From positions 207,816 to 271,815 of the forward strand of contig JAICWO010000007.1 in assembly GCA_025934775.1 (NCBI GenBank): DNA of 64,000 nt. Direction: 5' to 3'. Every line of letters begins with the position of its first letter. Positions within the stretch are counted from its first letter, which is position 1. Shown here one piece after another: positions 27,402 through 38,584 of the stretch. The notes below the pieces were generated by a model, which did no database searches, was not told the DNA's origin, and saw only the letters and a program-made list of their open reading frames with translations. Source of the stretch: Gemmatimonadaceae bacterium (GTDB lineage: Bacteria; Gemmatimonadota; Gemmatimonadetes; Gemmatimonadales; Gemmatimonadaceae). Position numbers and translations under genes: made by a program.

Positions 27402-27854
27402 ATGGAACTGCGCGAGTTCTTCAGCGAAGACGCAATCAAGCTCGACCTGGCGGGCACGACCAAAGACGACATTCTCCGCGAGCTCATCGGCCTCTTGAAG
27501 CTCGACGAGAAATCCGAGGGCATGCTGTTCAAGATGCTCAAGCGCCGCGAGAACCTCGGCTCCACGGGCATCGGACGCGGAATCGCCATTCCGCACTGCC
27601 GCTCGCTCGTCGTGAACAAGCTTCGCGTCGCCTTCGGCCGGAAGAAGGAAGGTGTCGACTTCAAGGCGATCGACGAGAAGCCGGTGCACTTCTTCTTTCT
27701 CATCGTCGCCCCTCCGCTCGAGGTCTCGAACCAGTATCTCCCGGTCCTCGGGAAGATCGCGCAGTTCAGCAAAGAGCCCGACGTGCCGCAGCGACTGCTC
27801 GAGATCACCGAGCCGAAGCAGTTCCTCGCACTGCTCGAGGAAAAAGGCGTCTAG
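27402..27854 (+). CDS. ptsN: PTS IIA-like nitrogen-regulatory protein (PtsN type)
   Basis: A 150-residue protein with the EIIA fructose/mannitol fold and His65 in GIAIPHCRS as the likely phosphorylation site. Its compact length without transporter domains fits regulatory PtsN-like proteins. No rpoN, hprK or ptsH lies next to it, so its partners are elsewhere. It converges on the DUF3667 gene with a 4-bp overlap of the two stop ends. Confidence 0.85.
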   Translation: MELREFFSEDAIKLDLAGTTKDDILRELIGLLKLDEKSEGMLFKMLKRRENLGSTGIGRGIAIPHCRSLVVNKLRVAFGRKKEGVDFKAIDEKPVHFFFLIVAPPLEVSNQYLPVLGKIAQFSKEPDVPQRLLEITEPKQFLALLEEKGV

Positions 27855-28795
27855 CTGAAGAGTGCGACCCAGTACACAGTCGCGAGCAGCCCGGCGGTTC
27901 CCGCCCAGAAATAGATGAAACCGATGCCGAGCTCCTTCGCGAGCGTTCGGCTGATGCTGCCGCCGTACGTGCGGCGGAACGCGATCGTCGCGTAGACCGG
28001 AATCCAGACCAGCTCGGCGAGCTGCGCCACGCTCAGCACCGCGTCCGAATGCGTGAAGCGCGCGAGCACGCCGAGCGTGAGCGCCAGGAAAACGAACGCG
28101 TGCAGATGCACGGCGAAGTACAGGTGCTCTGGGTAGTTCCGCTTCCGATAAAAGATCGCGACGATCGCCGCGAACACGGGCAGCAGCGCGAACAGCATGC
28201 GCGGCATCGTCTCCTTCATGCCCTGCTTGAAATTCACCGGATCGAGGACCGCGCGGCGGAGCAGCGGCCGGAACACCTTCGGCGCGCGCGCGATCTCCGC
28301 GAGCGCGGAGTCACGCTTCGCTCCGGTCAGCGGGTGCCCGGTATTGATCGCCACCTGTTCTCGAATCGAAACCCGCCCCGCCGCGGACGCGCCGCCGCCG
28401 ATCTGCACTCCGCCCAAGGCGACGGTCGTGTTGCTGCCCGGCGCGCCGGGCGCCGCCGCCGCGAGAACGAAGTAGACCAGGCTCGCCATGAGGTACAGCC
28501 GGACCGGCGAGAGATATCGCGCGCGCCGGCCCTCGAGGAAATCACGCGTCAGCGCGCCTGGGGTGGTGACGAGCTTTCGCACTGTGGCGGCGAACCGCCC
28601 ATCCCACCCGGAGAGCTCCCAGAAGGCGTCGATCGCAAGCTCGCGCACACTGGGATACGGAGGAATGTCGCGCTGGCCGCACGCCGAGCAGAACGGCCCG
28701 GCGAGCGGGGTGCCACAATTCAGGCACGCCACCGAGCGCGGTTCGGGGGGCTGCAGCTTGCCGACGATCGCTTTCGGTGCGCGCAGAGACGGCAT
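27851..28795 (-). CDS. DUF3667-like membrane protein with N-terminal zinc ribbon
   Basis: A 314-residue protein. Cys24, Cys27, Cys36 and Cys39 (CLNC and CSAC) form a zinc ribbon, followed by a GRRARYLSPVRLYLMAS stretch and about five hydrophobic helices in the C-terminal half. This fits DUF3667, a family without known function. It starts 7 nt after the guaA stop, so it probably ends the guaA transcript. The central segment 120-150 is Gly/Ala-rich and likely extracytoplasmic. Confidence 0.8.
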   Translation of the reverse strand: MPSLRAPKAIVGKLQPPEPRSVACLNCGTPLAGPFCSACGQRDIPPYPSVRELAIDAFWELSGWDGRFAATVRKLVTTPGALTRDFLEGRRARYLSPVRLYLMASLVYFVLAAAAPGAPGSNTTVALGGVQIGGGASAAGRVSIREQVAINTGHPLTGAKRDSALAEIARAPKVFRPLLRRAVLDPVNFKQGMKETMPRMLFALLPVFAAIVAIFYRKRNYPEHLYFAVHLHAFVFLALTLGVLARFTHSDAVLSVAQLAELVWIPVYATIAFRRTYGGSISRTLAKELGIGFIYFWAGTAGLLATVYWVALFS

Positions 28796-28802
28796 TCGAG
28801 CA

Positions 28803-30368
28803 TCACTCCCATTCGATGGTCGCCGGCGGCTTGGAGCTGACGTCGTAGACCACGCGATTCACGCCGCGGACTTCGTTGATGATGCGGTTGGAGATACGTC
28901 CGAGCACGTCGTACGGAAAGGGGTACCAGTCCGCGGTCATGCCGTCGGTGCTCGTCACCGCGCGCAGCGCGACGACGTTCTCGTACGTCCGATAGTCGCC
29001 CATCACGCCGACACTGCGGACGGGAAGGAGCACCGCGAAGGCTTGCCAGATCTCGTTATAGAGATTCGCGTCGCGAATTTCCTGAAGATAAATCTCATCG
29101 GCCCGGCGCAAGAGGCCGAGCGCGGGCTCGCTCACGGCGCCGAGCACGCGGATGCCGAGCCCCGGCCCCGGGAAGGGGTGCCGCCCGACCATCTCTTCCG
29201 GCAATCCGAGCTCGCGGCCCACGTTGCGCACCTCGTCCTTGAACAACTCGCGCAGCGGCTCGATGAGCTTGAACTTCATGTCGGGCTTGAGGCCGCCCAC
29301 GTTGTGGTGCGTCTTGATCGTGACCGATGGTCCGCCGCGCGGCGAGAACGACTCGATCACGTCGGGATAGAGCGTGCCCTGCACGAGGAACTCGGCGTCC
29401 TTCCCGGCCCCGCTCGTGGCTTCCTCGAAGACGTCGATGAACGTGTGGCCGATGACCTTCCGCTTCTGCTCCGGCTCCTCGATTCCGGCCAGCGCATCGA
29501 GGAATCGCTTCGACGCGTCGATCGTGATCAGCTCGAGGCCGAGATTCGCGCGGAAGGTGCGCTCGACCTGCTCGCGCTCGTGGAGGCGCAGGAGTCCCGT
29601 GTCGACGAAGACGCACGTGAGCTGGTCGCCGATCGCCTTGTGGACCAGCGCCGCGGCGACCGACGAGTCCACGCCGCCCGACAGGCCGCAGATCACGCGC
29701 GCCGAGCCGACCTGCGCGCGGATCTTCGCGATCTCCCCGTCGATGAACGCGCCGGGCGTCCACGACGCCTCGGCATGACAGATATTGAATAAGAAATTCG
29801 ATATCAGCTCGCCGCCGCGCGGCGTGTGCGCCACCTCGGGATGGAATTGCACGCAGTGGATCGGCTTCACCCGATGCCGCATCCCGGCGATCGGCACGCT
29901 CGCGCTGGACGCGGTGACGACGTAGTCCGGCGGCGGCGCGTCGACGTGGTCGCCGTGGCTCATCCAGACCGTCATCGTCTCGCCCGCCGAGAAGCCGTCG
30001 AAGAGCCCGCGCGGCTCCTCGATCTCGAGCTCGGCGCGGCCGTACTCGCGCCGCCCCGCCCCGATCACCTCGCCGTTCGAGATCTGCGCGACGACCTGCA
30101 TCCCGTAGCAGATCGCGAGCACCGGCGCCACGTCGAGCAACCCGGGGTCCGCGCTCGGCGCGCCCTCCTCGTACACCGAGCTCGGTCCGCCGCTGAGGAT
30201 GATGCCCGTCGGGTTCCAGTCGCGGATCCACTCCAGCGAACGCGTCGGCGGGTGGATCTCCGAGTAGACGCGCGCCTCGCGCACGCGCCTCGCGATGAGT
30301 TGAGTGAACTGTGAACCGTAATCGATGATCAGGATGCGGGACGACACGGGCGGGCGCGAGGGAGGCAT
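28803..30368 (-). CDS. guaA: GMP synthase (glutamine-hydrolysing)
   Basis: A 521-residue enzyme that converts XMP, ATP and glutamine to GMP. The class I amidotransferase domain comes first, with Cys87 in LAICYGMQ and His in QFHPEV. Next is the ATP-pyrophosphatase domain with [12 protein letters not shown], then the GuaA dimerisation domain ending in ATIEWE. Length and order are standard. ATG 30368 lies 16 nt after the phosphoesterase stop, within the same leftward run of genes. Confidence 0.96.
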   Translation of the reverse strand: MPPSRPPVSSRILIIDYGSQFTQLIARRVREARVYSEIHPPTRSLEWIRDWNPTGIILSGGPSSVYEEGAPSADPGLLDVAPVLAICYGMQVVAQISNGEVIGAGRREYGRAELEIEEPRGLFDGFSAGETMTVWMSHGDHVDAPPPDYVVTASSASVPIAGMRHRVKPIHCVQFHPEVAHTPRGGELISNFLFNICHAEASWTPGAFIDGEIAKIRAQVGSARVICGLSGGVDSSVAAALVHKAIGDQLTCVFVDTGLLRLHEREQVERTFRANLGLELITIDASKRFLDALAGIEEPEQKRKVIGHTFIDVFEEATSGAGKDAEFLVQGTLYPDVIESFSPRGGPSVTIKTHHNVGGLKPDMKFKLIEPLRELFKDEVRNVGRELGLPEEMVGRHPFPGPGLGIRVLGAVSEPALGLLRRADEIYLQEIRDANLYNEIWQAFAVLLPVRSVGVMGDYRTYENVVALRAVTSTDGMTADWYPFPYDVLGRISNRIINEVRGVNRVVYDVSSKPPATIEWE

Positions 30369-30384
30369 GAGGATGGGCGAGGCG

Positions 30385-30894
30385 TCAGGTCTTCCACTCC
30401 GGACCGGTGAGCGTGAGGAACTCCACGTTCCGGCTGTCGAGATCCAGGATCGCCGCCGAGGGGGTGCCGTACAGCCAGCCGCACCCTTCGCCGGGATTGA
30501 CGATCAGCGTGTCGCCGCGCGTCTTCATCTCCTGCTGGTGCGTGTGGCCGTGCACCACGATCTCGTGCGACGCGATTGAGCGTTTGCTCACGTCGCCGAT
30601 GTCGTGCACGAGGAGCACGCGATGGCCGCCCATCTCGAACGAGTGCGGCGACTCGAACAGCTCGGCGCCGAACGCCGCCTGCGCGCGCGAGATCAATCCC
30701 TGGCGGTCCCCGTCGTTCTTGCCGAACACGCCCGCGAGACTCAGGTGCGCATCCTCGAACGCGCGCAGCGCGAACGGAGCGCAGTAGTCGCCGGCGTGGA
30801 GCACCATGCCCACGCCCGCCGCCTGCATCTGTCGCACGAGCTCGGCGACGGCCGGCAATCGATCGTGCGTATCCGCGATCAGTCCAACGCGCAT
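30385..30894 (-). CDS. YfcE/MJ0936-type metallophosphoesterase
   Basis: A 169-residue phosphodiesterase with the metal motifs ADTHD, HAGDY, FGKND and VHGHTHQ. The family has members acting on phosphodiesters; the natural substrate is not evident here. The ATG at 30894 overlaps the lysA stop by one base (TGATG), so it is translationally coupled to lysA. Confidence 0.88.
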   Translation of the reverse strand: MRVGLIADTHDRLPAVAELVRQMQAAGVGMVLHAGDYCAPFALRAFEDAHLSLAGVFGKNDGDRQGLISRAQAAFGAELFESPHSFEMGGHRVLLVHDIGDVSKRSIASHEIVVHGHTHQQEMKTRGDTLIVNPGEGCGWLYGTPSAAILDLDSRNVEFLTLTGPEWKT

Positions 30895-32192
30895 CAGCGA
30901 TTCCTCCCCTCCACCGTGGTCCACTCCGGTTGAGCGATCTCGAGCCGCGTCAGGTCTTCATACTGCTCGCGCGCCGTGATGACCGCGTAGCGGTCGCCAT
31001 CGACGAGCACTTCGGCCGGCCGGCATCGGCTGTTGTAATTGGACGCCATCGCGTAGCCATACGCGCCGACGTCGCACACGACCAGTTCGTCGCCGGGTTG
31101 AACATCGTCCAGCTCGCGGTCGAGCGCCAGGAAATCGCCGCTCTCGCAGACGGGACCCACGACGTCCACCGTCGCATGGTCGGGACGCTCGCGCATCGGC
31201 AGAATGCGGTGGTACGCGCCATAGTGCGACGGCCGCAAGAGCTCCGTCATCCCGGCATCCGCGACGACGTAATCCTTGCCGCCGCTGTGCTTGCGGTAGA
31301 GCACTCGCGTGACCAGCGCGGCCGCGTTGCCGACCACGAAGCGACCCGGCTCCATGATCAGCCGCAGTCCCGTGTCGCGCACGGCCGGGAGCACCAGCTC
31401 CGCGAAGCGCTCGAGATCGGGCGGCTGCTCCGTGTCGTAGCGGACGCCGAGACCGCCGCCAATGTCGAGATATTCGAGGGTGTCGATCCCCTTGGCGCCA
31501 AGCTCGTGGAAGATCGACGCGAGCCGCTCGGTCCCTTCGCGATACGGGTCGATGCGCGAGAGCTGCGACCCGATGTGCATGTCGAGGCCGAGCAGCTTCA
31601 CGTGCGCCAACGCGGCGATCCGCTCGGCGACGTGCACGACCTGGTCGTACGGAACGCCGAACTTGTGCCCGCGTCCGCCGGTCTTGATGTACTCGTGCGG
31701 CGTGTCGAGCATGACTTCGGGATTGACGCGGAGCGAGACCGGCGCCGTGACGCCACGCTCGCCGGCGAGCGCATCGATCAGCGTGACCTCGCGCTCGCTC
31801 TCGGCGTTGATGAGCAGTATTCCCGCGTCGAGCGCTTCGGCGAGCTCGCGCTCCGTCTTCCCGACGCCGCCAAAGATGATGTCGTGGGGGGCGAAGCCGG
31901 CGCGCAGCGCGCGATGGAGCTCGCCGCCCGAGACGACATCCACGCCCGCGCCGAGATCGCGCAGGACGCGCAGTACGCCGCGGCTGGTGTTCGCCTTGAG
32001 CGTGTAATGCACGCGATGCGGGACCGGGGCGAGCGTTCGATCGAGCAGCTCGTAGCGATCGCGGATCGTGGCGGCGCTGTAGACGTAGACCGGCGTGCCG
32101 ACGTCGCGGGCGATCTGCTCGAGGGACACGCCCTCGCAGCACATCACCCCGTCCACCCGCGCAAATCCGCTCTTCAGTAGGCCTTGGCCCAT
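30894..32192 (-). CDS. lysA: Diaminopimelate decarboxylase
   Basis: A 432-residue PLP enzyme that makes lysine from meso-diaminopimelate. Lys66 in HYTLKANTS binds [22 protein letters not shown] and the catalytic CESGDFLA are present. ATG 32192 gives the expected length and places the conserved [10 protein letters not shown] about 20 residues in; it overlaps the proS end by 19 bp. The longer open frame upstream lies inside proS and is not used. Confidence 0.94.
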   Translation of the reverse strand: MGQGLLKSGFARVDGVMCCEGVSLEQIARDVGTPVYVYSAATIRDRYELLDRTLAPVPHRVHYTLKANTSRGVLRVLRDLGAGVDVVSGGELHRALRAGFAPHDIIFGGVGKTERELAEALDAGILLINAESEREVTLIDALAGERGVTAPVSLRVNPEVMLDTPHEYIKTGGRGHKFGVPYDQVVHVAERIAALAHVKLLGLDMHIGSQLSRIDPYREGTERLASIFHELGAKGIDTLEYLDIGGGLGVRYDTEQPPDLERFAELVLPAVRDTGLRLIMEPGRFVVGNAAALVTRVLYRKHSGGKDYVVADAGMTELLRPSHYGAYHRILPMRERPDHATVDVVGPVCESGDFLALDRELDDVQPGDELVVCDVGAYGYAMASNYNSRCRPAEVLVDGDRYAVITAREQYEDLTRLEIAQPEWTTVEGRNR

Positions 32193-33643
32193 ACCGCCTC
32201 GGCGATCGCCGGCCGCCCGCATCGCAAGCAGGTCGCCGGCGGCTCCGCCGAGCGAAATTCCTCGTCGGGCAGCACGCGAACCGTGGCCTTGGTGTCTTCC
32301 TTGACCTTCGTCTCGCACTCCGGGCTGCCGCACCAGCCGGCGTACACGAAGCCGCCCGGCCCGTCCATGAGGGCGCGGAAATCGTCGTAGCTGATGGGAC
32401 GCCGAACGCTGTTCTGCTCGCGCCGCTCGCGAGCGGCAATGAGCATGTCTTCCTGGATGCGCATCAGCAGATCGGCCACGTCCTCGCCGATCGTGTTCAG
32501 CGAGACGGGCTTCTTCTCGCGCGTGTCGCGCCGGACGAGCACCGCCTGATTCTTCTCCAGATCGCGCGGTCCGAGCTCCATGCGCAGCGGAATGCCGCGG
32601 AGCTCCCACTCGTAGTACTTGGCGCCCGGCTTGATGCCGTCACGGTCGTCGAGGTGCACGCGGAGCCGGCCCGGCTCGCGGCGCTCCCACTCGGTGAGGG
32701 TCTGGACGATGCGCTCCGCCGCCTCGAGCATACGAGAACGCTCATCATCAGTCTTATATATCGGAACTATGACAAGCTCGATCGGCGCGAGCAGCGGCGG
32801 CACGCGGAGGCCGTTGTCGTCGCCGTGCGTCATCACGAGGCCGCCGACGAGCCGCGTCGAGACGCCCCAGCTCGTGTTCCACGCGAACTCCTGGCCGCCG
32901 TGCTCCGCCTGGAACTTGAGGTCGAACGCTTTCGCGAAATTCTGCCCCAGGTTGTGCGACGTGCCGGCCTGGAGCGCCTTGTTGTCCTGCATCATCGCCT
33001 CGCATGCGTACGTCCGCAGCGCGCCGGCGAACTTCTCGGCGTCCGTCTTCTGCCCGGTGATCACGGGCATCGCCATCCAGCCTTCCATGAAGTCGCGGTA
33101 CACGCCGAGCATGCGCCGCGTCTCCTCTTCGGCTTCGTCGTGCGACGCGTGCGCCGTGTGGCCCTCCTGCCACAGAAACTCGAGCGTGCGCAGGAAGAGC
33201 CGCGTCCGCATCTCCCAGCGCACGACGTTCGCCCACTGGTTGATGAGCAGCGGCAGGTCGCGGTAGCTCTGCACCCACTTCGCGAACATCGAGTAGATGA
33301 TCGTCTCGGAGGTCGGGCGGACGATGAGCGGCTCTTCCAGCTTCTTGCCGCCCCCATGCGTGACGACCGCCGTCTCCGGCGCGAAGCCCTCGACGTGCTG
33401 CGCCTCCTTGTGCAGGAAGCTCTCGGGGATGAAGAGCGGGAAATACGCGTTCTTGTGCCCCGTCGCCTTGAACATGTCGTCGAGCGCGCGCTGCATCCGC
33501 TCCCAGATGCCATAGCCGTTCGGCCGAATGACCATGCAGCCGCGCACGGGCGAGTAGTCCGCGAGCTCGGCGCGGAGCACGGCCTCGTTGTACCACGCGC
33601 TGAAGTCGGCCGCGCGCGTCGTGAGTTTCTTGTCGTCAGCCAT
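32174..33643 (-). CDS. proS: Proline-tRNA ligase, editing-domain-free type
   Basis: A 489-residue class II synthetase of the archaeal/eukaryotic-like form. It has no bacterial INS editing insert, but a C-terminal zinc-binding region with CGSPEC and CLRC and a terminal tyrosine. Motif 2 lies around [19 protein letters not shown], and [13 protein letters not shown] is clear. This type occurs in several bacterial phyla. It lies 10 nt after the hisS stop. Confidence 0.95.
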   Translation of the reverse strand: MADDKKLTTRAADFSAWYNEAVLRAELADYSPVRGCMVIRPNGYGIWERMQRALDDMFKATGHKNAYFPLFIPESFLHKEAQHVEGFAPETAVVTHGGGKKLEEPLIVRPTSETIIYSMFAKWVQSYRDLPLLINQWANVVRWEMRTRLFLRTLEFLWQEGHTAHASHDEAEEETRRMLGVYRDFMEGWMAMPVITGQKTDAEKFAGALRTYACEAMMQDNKALQAGTSHNLGQNFAKAFDLKFQAEHGGQEFAWNTSWGVSTRLVGGLVMTHGDDNGLRVPPLLAPIELVIVPIYKTDDERSRMLEAAERIVQTLTEWERREPGRLRVHLDDRDGIKPGAKYYEWELRGIPLRMELGPRDLEKNQAVLVRRDTREKKPVSLNTIGEDVADLLMRIQEDMLIAARERREQNSVRRPISYDDFRALMDGPGGFVYAGWCGSPECETKVKEDTKATVRVLPDEEFRSAEPPATCLRCGRPAIAEAVWAKAY

Positions 33644-33653
33644 GAGTGCCTGC

Positions 33654-35000
33654 TTACAGAGTGCTCGAGAGAAGCTGCGGATGCTCGCGAATGACCTCGA
33701 CCAGCCGTTCGATCGTCGGCTGACCGCCCACCAGCTCGGCGAGTGTCGGCGACGCCGTCTCGGCGAACGCGTCGATCGTGAGCCTGTGATTCGTTGCGAA
33801 GTCCGGCGCGAGCGTCACGAAGTACGTGGCGCCCGCCGAATGTGACGCTTTGCGCTGTTTGCTCACCGATTGCTCGCGGAGCGCGTACTCCACCGCGGCG
33901 CCGGCGCGGCGCAGCGCCGTCGCGACGCCAGCGACGAGCCGCCGATCCGCTTCGCTCTCCGACGCCACCCAGAAGTCCGGCTGCGCGAGCGTAGCGTGCT
34001 CTTGAAGATAGCCGCGCTCGCGCAGCAGTTCCGCGAGCACCACGTCGCCCATGCCGAAACCGAGCGCCGGGAGATCCGCGCCGCCCAGCGCGCCGAGCAG
34101 CGTGTCGTAGCGGCCGCCGCCGCAGATCGCGCGCAGCTCGCCTTTCGCGTCGAACAGCTCGAACACGATCCCGGTGTAGTACGCGAGCCCGCGCACGATC
34201 TTGAGATCGAGCGTCACCCAGTCGCCCACACCGAGCGCCTCGAGATATTCGTGATACCGGCGCAGATCGCCGAGCACCGCGCGCACGTCGGGATGCTCGC
34301 CGTATGCGGACTCGAGTCCGTCGAGCGTCGGCTGCCCCCCGACGACGTTGATGATCTTCGCGACGGCATCGTCGTTCAGCCCGAGCGTCGCGAGCGCTTC
34401 ACGTGAGATCTCGAGCGGCCGCCGCTCCCATTTATCGATGATGCCGAAGACAGCCGGCGTCTGCGCGTCGCTCACACCGATCGCCCGCAAGAGTCCCGTG
34501 AGCAGCCGGCGATCCGACACGCGCGCGCGCACGTCCTCGGGCGTGAGCCCGCACTCGCGCATGATCTCGATCGCCACGGCGAGCAGCTCCGCGTCGGCGG
34601 TGACGTCGGGCTCGCCGATGATGTCGACGTTGAGCTGGAAATGCTCGCGGAGGCGGCCGCGCTGCTGGCGCTCGTAGCGAAAGAGCTGCGGCATCGAGAA
34701 CCAACGCACCGGCTTGCGGAGCGCGTTGGCTTTCGCCGCCGCCATGCGCGCGAGCGTCGGTGTCATCTCGGGACGGAGCGAGATCTCGCGACCGCCCTTG
34801 TCGGTGAAGTTGTAGAGCTGCCCGACGATCTCGTCGCCGCTCTTCTTCGTGTAGAGCTCGAGCGACTCGAGCGGCGGCCCGTCGTACTCCACAAAGGCGA
34901 AGCGGCGCGCCACGTCACGCCACACTCCCATGATGTACGCGCGCTCGGCGAACTGTTCGGGATAGAAATCTCGGAAACCGGGAAGTGCGCCTTGGGCCAT
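33654..35000 (-). CDS. hisS: Histidine-tRNA ligase
   Basis: A 448-residue class II synthetase. It shows GFRDFYPEQ at the start, motif 2 around [20 protein letters not shown], the histidine-A-like [10 protein letters not shown] stretch, motif 3 around [11 protein letters not shown], and a C-terminal anticodon domain. Length and motifs are normal. It lies 9 nt after the folC stop, in a run of closely spaced genes (accD, folC, hisS, proS, lysA). Confidence 0.95.
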   Translation of the reverse strand: MAQGALPGFRDFYPEQFAERAYIMGVWRDVARRFAFVEYDGPPLESLELYTKKSGDEIVGQLYNFTDKGGREISLRPEMTPTLARMAAAKANALRKPVRWFSMPQLFRYERQQRGRLREHFQLNVDIIGEPDVTADAELLAVAIEIMRECGLTPEDVRARVSDRRLLTGLLRAIGVSDAQTPAVFGIIDKWERRPLEISREALATLGLNDDAVAKIINVVGGQPTLDGLESAYGEHPDVRAVLGDLRRYHEYLEALGVGDWVTLDLKIVRGLAYYTGIVFELFDAKGELRAICGGGRYDTLLGALGGADLPALGFGMGDVVLAELLRERGYLQEHATLAQPDFWVASESEADRRLVAGVATALRRAGAAVEYALREQSVSKQRKASHSAGATYFVTLAPDFATNHRLTIDAFAETASPTLAELVGGQPTIERLVEVIREHPQLLSSTL

Positions 35001-35009
35001 CCGACAAAA

Positions 35010-36305
35010 TTATCCGGACAGCGGTGACACCTGCAACAGCGACATCGCATCGCCAACAGTGTGAAACGACCCTGTGACGAGCACGGTGCGCGCTTCGCTG
35101 CGCGCGCGATCGAGTGCTGCGGCGAAATCCGGCTCGCGTTCGACGGGAATGCCGAGTGACTGCGCGTACGCCGCGGCTTCGTCGAGATCCCAGGCGCGGC
35201 TGGCCGGCGCGGTGGGCGCCATCGTCACGAAGAATCGAGTCGCGACAGCGCTCAGGATGCGCATCATCGCGCGCCAGTCCTTGTCGCGAAGCACGCAGAG
35301 CACGACCGCGATCGGCGTTGGCGGAGAAACCGCCGTAACCGTTTGCACCAGGACCTCTGCGCCGCCAGGATTGTGAGCGACGTCGAAGATGAACTGTCCA
35401 GTGTGCTGAAAACGACCTGGAATTTGCACTCGCGACAGCGACGCGGCCGCCTCCGTGAGCGTCGTCGCGTACGGGGGGCCGGCCGCGTCGAGCATCACGA
35501 GCGAGAAGGCGAGATTCGCGGCCTGGTGCGCACCGGTGAGCGGTGTCGTAAGGGTTGCGCGGTCGCCTCGCCAACACAGATCGACTGTGGTCCCGCCGTC
35601 GTGCACCTCGACGCGGTCGATCGTGATCTCGTCGTCGACGACGCGCACCGGCGTTGCGCCCGCGGCGCGCGCCCGATCGGCGAGCAGATCGCGGATGCAC
35701 GGCTCACGTTCACCGATCACCGCCGGGCGTTCCGCCTTGAAGATGCCCGCCTTCTCTCCCGCGATCTGCTCGAGGGTGTCGCCGAGATATTCTGTGTGAT
35801 CGAGTCCGATCGAGGTCACGCCGGCAACGAGCGGCAGCAGCACGTTCGTCGAATCGAGCCTCCCCCCGAGGCCGGTCTCGATGATGGCGACGTCGCAGCG
35901 CGCGCGCGCGAAGTAGTCGAACGCCATCGCCGTGGTCGCCTCGAAGAAGCTCGCGCCGATCTCTTCGACGTGCGGCGTGTACTTCGCGACGAAGTCGGCG
36001 ACGTCCCCGGCGGGAATCGGCATGCCCGCGACGATCATCCGCTCGCGAAAATCGACCAGGTGCGGCGACGTGTAGGTCGCGACGCGCAGGCTGCGCGCCG
36101 CCAGCAGCGCGGACATCGTCGCCACGCTGCTCCCTTTCCCGTTCGTGCCCGCCACGTGCAGCGACGGATACGCACGATGCGGATTTCCGAGATCCTCGAG
36201 CAGCGCGATCGTGCGCTCGAGACCGAACTTGAATCCGCCGGTGGTGCGCGCGAACAGGTAGTCGAGCGCGTCCCGATAATTGGCCAGCGCCGCGGCGTTC
36301 ATCAC
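35010..36305 (-). CDS. folC: Dihydrofolate synthase / folylpolyglutamate synthase
   Basis: A 431-residue Mur-ligase-like enzyme that adds glutamate to dihydropteroate and folates. The P-loop VAGTNGKGSSV lies at 50-60, followed by TSPHLVDFRERM, ETGLGGRLDSTN and IGLDHTEYLG. The C-terminal domain begins near QFIFDVAHNPGG. It starts 25 nt after the accD stop and is of the usual length. Confidence 0.94.
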   Translation of the reverse strand: MMNAAALANYRDALDYLFARTTGGFKFGLERTIALLEDLGNPHRAYPSLHVAGTNGKGSSVATMSALLAARSLRVATYTSPHLVDFRERMIVAGMPIPAGDVADFVAKYTPHVEEIGASFFEATTAMAFDYFARARCDVAIIETGLGGRLDSTNVLLPLVAGVTSIGLDHTEYLGDTLEQIAGEKAGIFKAERPAVIGEREPCIRDLLADRARAAGATPVRVVDDEITIDRVEVHDGGTTVDLCWRGDRATLTTPLTGAHQAANLAFSLVMLDAAGPPYATTLTEAAASLSRVQIPGRFQHTGQFIFDVAHNPGGAEVLVQTVTAVSPPTPIAVVLCVLRDKDWRAMMRILSAVATRFFVTMAPTAPASRAWDLDEAAAYAQSLGIPVEREPDFAAALDRARSEARTVLVTGSFHTVGDAMSLLQVSPLSG

Positions 36306-36330
36306 ATCGTCGAGCGGTGCCGCTCGGCGC

Positions 36331-37197
36331 TTAGGACGCCGCCCACCCCGTTGCGGCGGGGCGGCCCGACATGTGGCGAAGGAGCTGGCTCACCGTACGC
36401 TTGAGATTGCGGCGATGCACGACGGAGTCGAGCATTCCATGGTCGAGCAGGAATTCAGAAGTCTGAAATCCCTCTGGCAGATCCTGGCCGAGCGTCTGCT
36501 TGATCACGCGCGGTCCGGCGAAGCCGATCACCGCGCCCGGCTCCGCGATGATCGCGTCGCCGAGCATCGCGTAGCTCGCGCTCACACCGCCGGTGGTGGG
36601 GTTGGTGAGAATGGAGATGTACGGAATGCGCCGTTCGGCGAGCTGCGCGAGCACCGCCGACACCTTGCCCATCTGCATGAGCGACAGCACGCCTTCCTGC
36701 ATGCGCGCGCCGCCCGAGGCGGAGACGACGATGAGCGGATACTTCCGCTCGAGCGACCGCACGCCGAGGCGCGCGATCTTCTCGCCGACGACCGAACCCA
36801 TGGAGCCGCCCATGAAGGCGAAGTCCATCACGCCGATGTTGACGGGGAGCGAATCGAGCATCCCGGTGCACGCGAGGAGCGCGTCGGTGTCGCCGGCGTT
36901 GGTGATCGCCTTCTTGAGGCGGGCGGGATAATCCGGAAAGCCGAGCGGATCGGTAGAGCGCAGCTCGACCTCGAGCTCCTCCATGGAGCCGTCATCGAGC
37001 ATGAGATTGCAATAGTCCGCGGCCCGAATGCGCCGATGATAGTCGCAATTGGGACATACGTTGAGGTTCCGCTCGAACTTCTCGCGGATATCGGTATGCC
37101 CGCACGCCTCGCATTTCTCCCAGACGTCTGCCGGGATCTCGAGGCGTTCACGACGCGGTTGCCGAGCCTTTTTCTCGGATTTTTTCCACCATGCCAT
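36331..37197 (-). CDS. accD: Acetyl-CoA carboxylase carboxyltransferase subunit beta
   Basis: A 288-residue subunit with the N-terminal zinc ribbon (Cys29, Cys32, Cys48, Cys51) and the carboxyltransferase core with FMGGSMGSVVGEK, SASGGARMQEG and SYAMLGDAIIAEPGA. It works with AccA, which is not in the window, to carboxylate acetyl-CoA for fatty-acid synthesis. No Shine-Dalgarno is visible: the bases just before ATG are CCTCCC. Initiation may be leaderless or unusual. Confidence 0.95.
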   Translation of the reverse strand: MAWWKKSEKKARQPRRERLEIPADVWEKCEACGHTDIREKFERNLNVCPNCDYHRRIRAADYCNLMLDDGSMEELEVELRSTDPLGFPDYPARLKKAITNAGDTDALLACTGMLDSLPVNIGVMDFAFMGGSMGSVVGEKIARLGVRSLERKYPLIVVSASGGARMQEGVLSLMQMGKVSAVLAQLAERRIPYISILTNPTTGGVSASYAMLGDAIIAEPGAVIGFAGPRVIKQTLGQDLPEGFQTSEFLLDHGMLDSVVHRRNLKRTVSQLLRHMSGRPAATGWAAS

Positions 37198-37324
37198 GGG
37201 AGGAATTTGGCGGAGCCAGGGAGTTCAGGCTAGGGCTTGCTTTCTGTAACGCGGTGAGGGGCCTGGGGTTGCGGTCGCTGTAGGGTCGCTCGCTGCGCTC
37301 GCTGTAGGGTCGTGCGCGCACAAC
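37198..37324. other. Intergenic gap with short direct repeats
   Basis: The 127 bases between accD and rodA contain CGCTGTAGGGTCG twice (about 37276-37288 and 37301-37313), with CGCTCGCTGCGCTCGCT between, which can itself fold. No terminator with a T-run and no convincing promoter was found. Confidence 0.5.
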
Positions 37325-38584
37325 TCACACCTTCAGCATCGCCGACTGCCCGCCGCGTCCCTCGCTCGAGATCCTCGCCAGCACGCCCACTGACAGCCAG
37401 CACGCGAGCATGAACGATCCGCCGTAGCTGAAGAACGGCAGCGGGATGCCCGTGATCGGCATCAGGTTCAGCGTCATGCCAACGTTCTCGAGCACGTGCG
37501 TGAACCAGCTCGCCAGCAGTCCAAACGCGACCAGGCTGCTGAACGAATCGTTCGCGCGCTCCGAGATGCGGATCACGCGCAGAAAGAGAAAGAGAAAGAG
37601 CGTCAGCGCCACCGTCACGCCGATGAAGCCCAGCTCCTCGCCGACGACGGCGAAGATGAAGTCAGTGTACTGCTCGGGGAGGTACGCGAGGCGCTTTTGC
37701 GGCCCCTGCAAGTAGCCGCGGCCGAACCATCCGCCCGAGCCGATGGCGATCTTCGACTGGATCACGTGATAGCCGCTGCCTCGCGGATCGACCGACGGAT
37801 CGAGGAACACCTTGAGCCGGTTCTGCCGATACGGCTTCATGTGCTCCCAGAGCAGCGGGCCGACGATGCCCATCATCACGTTCGCGACGATGATGAACAC
37901 CGCTTCGCCGATGAACGGCTTGTACCACACGATCAGCGCGAGCAGGAGCAGGAACCACGCGCCCCAGATGCGCGCGTCGAAGCCCAGAATAAGACTGATC
38001 ACCGGGCTCGCGAGGAGCAGCAGGAGCTGCCACTCCACACCAGCCCAGAAGAGCATCGCGAAGAAGATTCCCACGAACACGATCGAGGTGCCGAGGTCGC
38101 CCTGCGCCATGATCAGGAGCAGCGGCAGCCCCGCGACGAGCATCGGCTTCCAGAGCTCGAGCATCGACTTCGGCGCGACGCGATTCTGACCGAGCACGCG
38201 CGCGAGCATCAGCACGACCGTGAGCTTCGCCAACTCCGCCGGCTGACCGAGGCGATGGCCGCCGATCGTGAGCCACCCCGACGTATTCGACGCCGTGCCG
38301 GCGCCCGAACCAAATCCAATCAACAGCGCGACGAGCAGAACGATCGTGAGGACATACACGGGCACCGTGAGCCACTCGATCAGGCGCACCGACGCGCGCG
38401 ACACGACAAAGGCGCCGATGACGCCGACCACGGACCACGCGATCTGCATCTTCCACATGCCGTTCGCCGGCGTGCGGACGTCGGTCTGTCCAGCCGAGAA
38501 TACCATGGCGAGGCCGTAGAGCGTCAACAGCGCCGCCGCGATGAGGAGCGGAATGTCGATGTTGATCCGTCGCGTAGCCGCCAT
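37325..38584 (-). CDS. rodA: Rod-shape glycosyltransferase RodA
   Basis: A 419-residue SEDS-family membrane protein with about ten hydrophobic helices. Family stretches include GDLGTSIVFVG, SKIAIGSGGWFGRG, YTDFIFAVVGEELGF and the C-terminal TGIPLPFFSYGGSFM. It polymerises glycan strands for side-wall growth together with PBP2. Its ATG overlaps the mrdA stop by one base (TGATG), and it is the last gene of the rod-shape operon. Confidence 0.95.
   Translation of the reverse strand: MAATRRINIDIPLLIAAALLTLYGLAMVFSAGQTDVRTPANGMWKMQIAWSVVGVIGAFVVSRASVRLIEWLTVPVYVLTIVLLVALLIGFGSGAGTASNTSGWLTIGGHRLGQPAELAKLTVVLMLARVLGQNRVAPKSMLELWKPMLVAGLPLLLIMAQGDLGTSIVFVGIFFAMLFWAGVEWQLLLLLASPVISLILGFDARIWGAWFLLLLALIVWYKPFIGEAVFIIVANVMMGIVGPLLWEHMKPYRQNRLKVFLDPSVDPRGSGYHVIQSKIAIGSGGWFGRGYLQGPQKRLAYLPEQYTDFIFAVVGEELGFIGVTVALTLFLFLFLRVIRISERANDSFSSLVAFGLLASWFTHVLENVGMTLNLMPITGIPLPFFSYGGSFMLACWLSVGVLARISSEGRGGQSAMLKV

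Noticed and set aside
37260..37320. Short tandem repeat as a CRISPR-like array
   Set aside because: There are only two copies of a 13-base word with no regular spacers.
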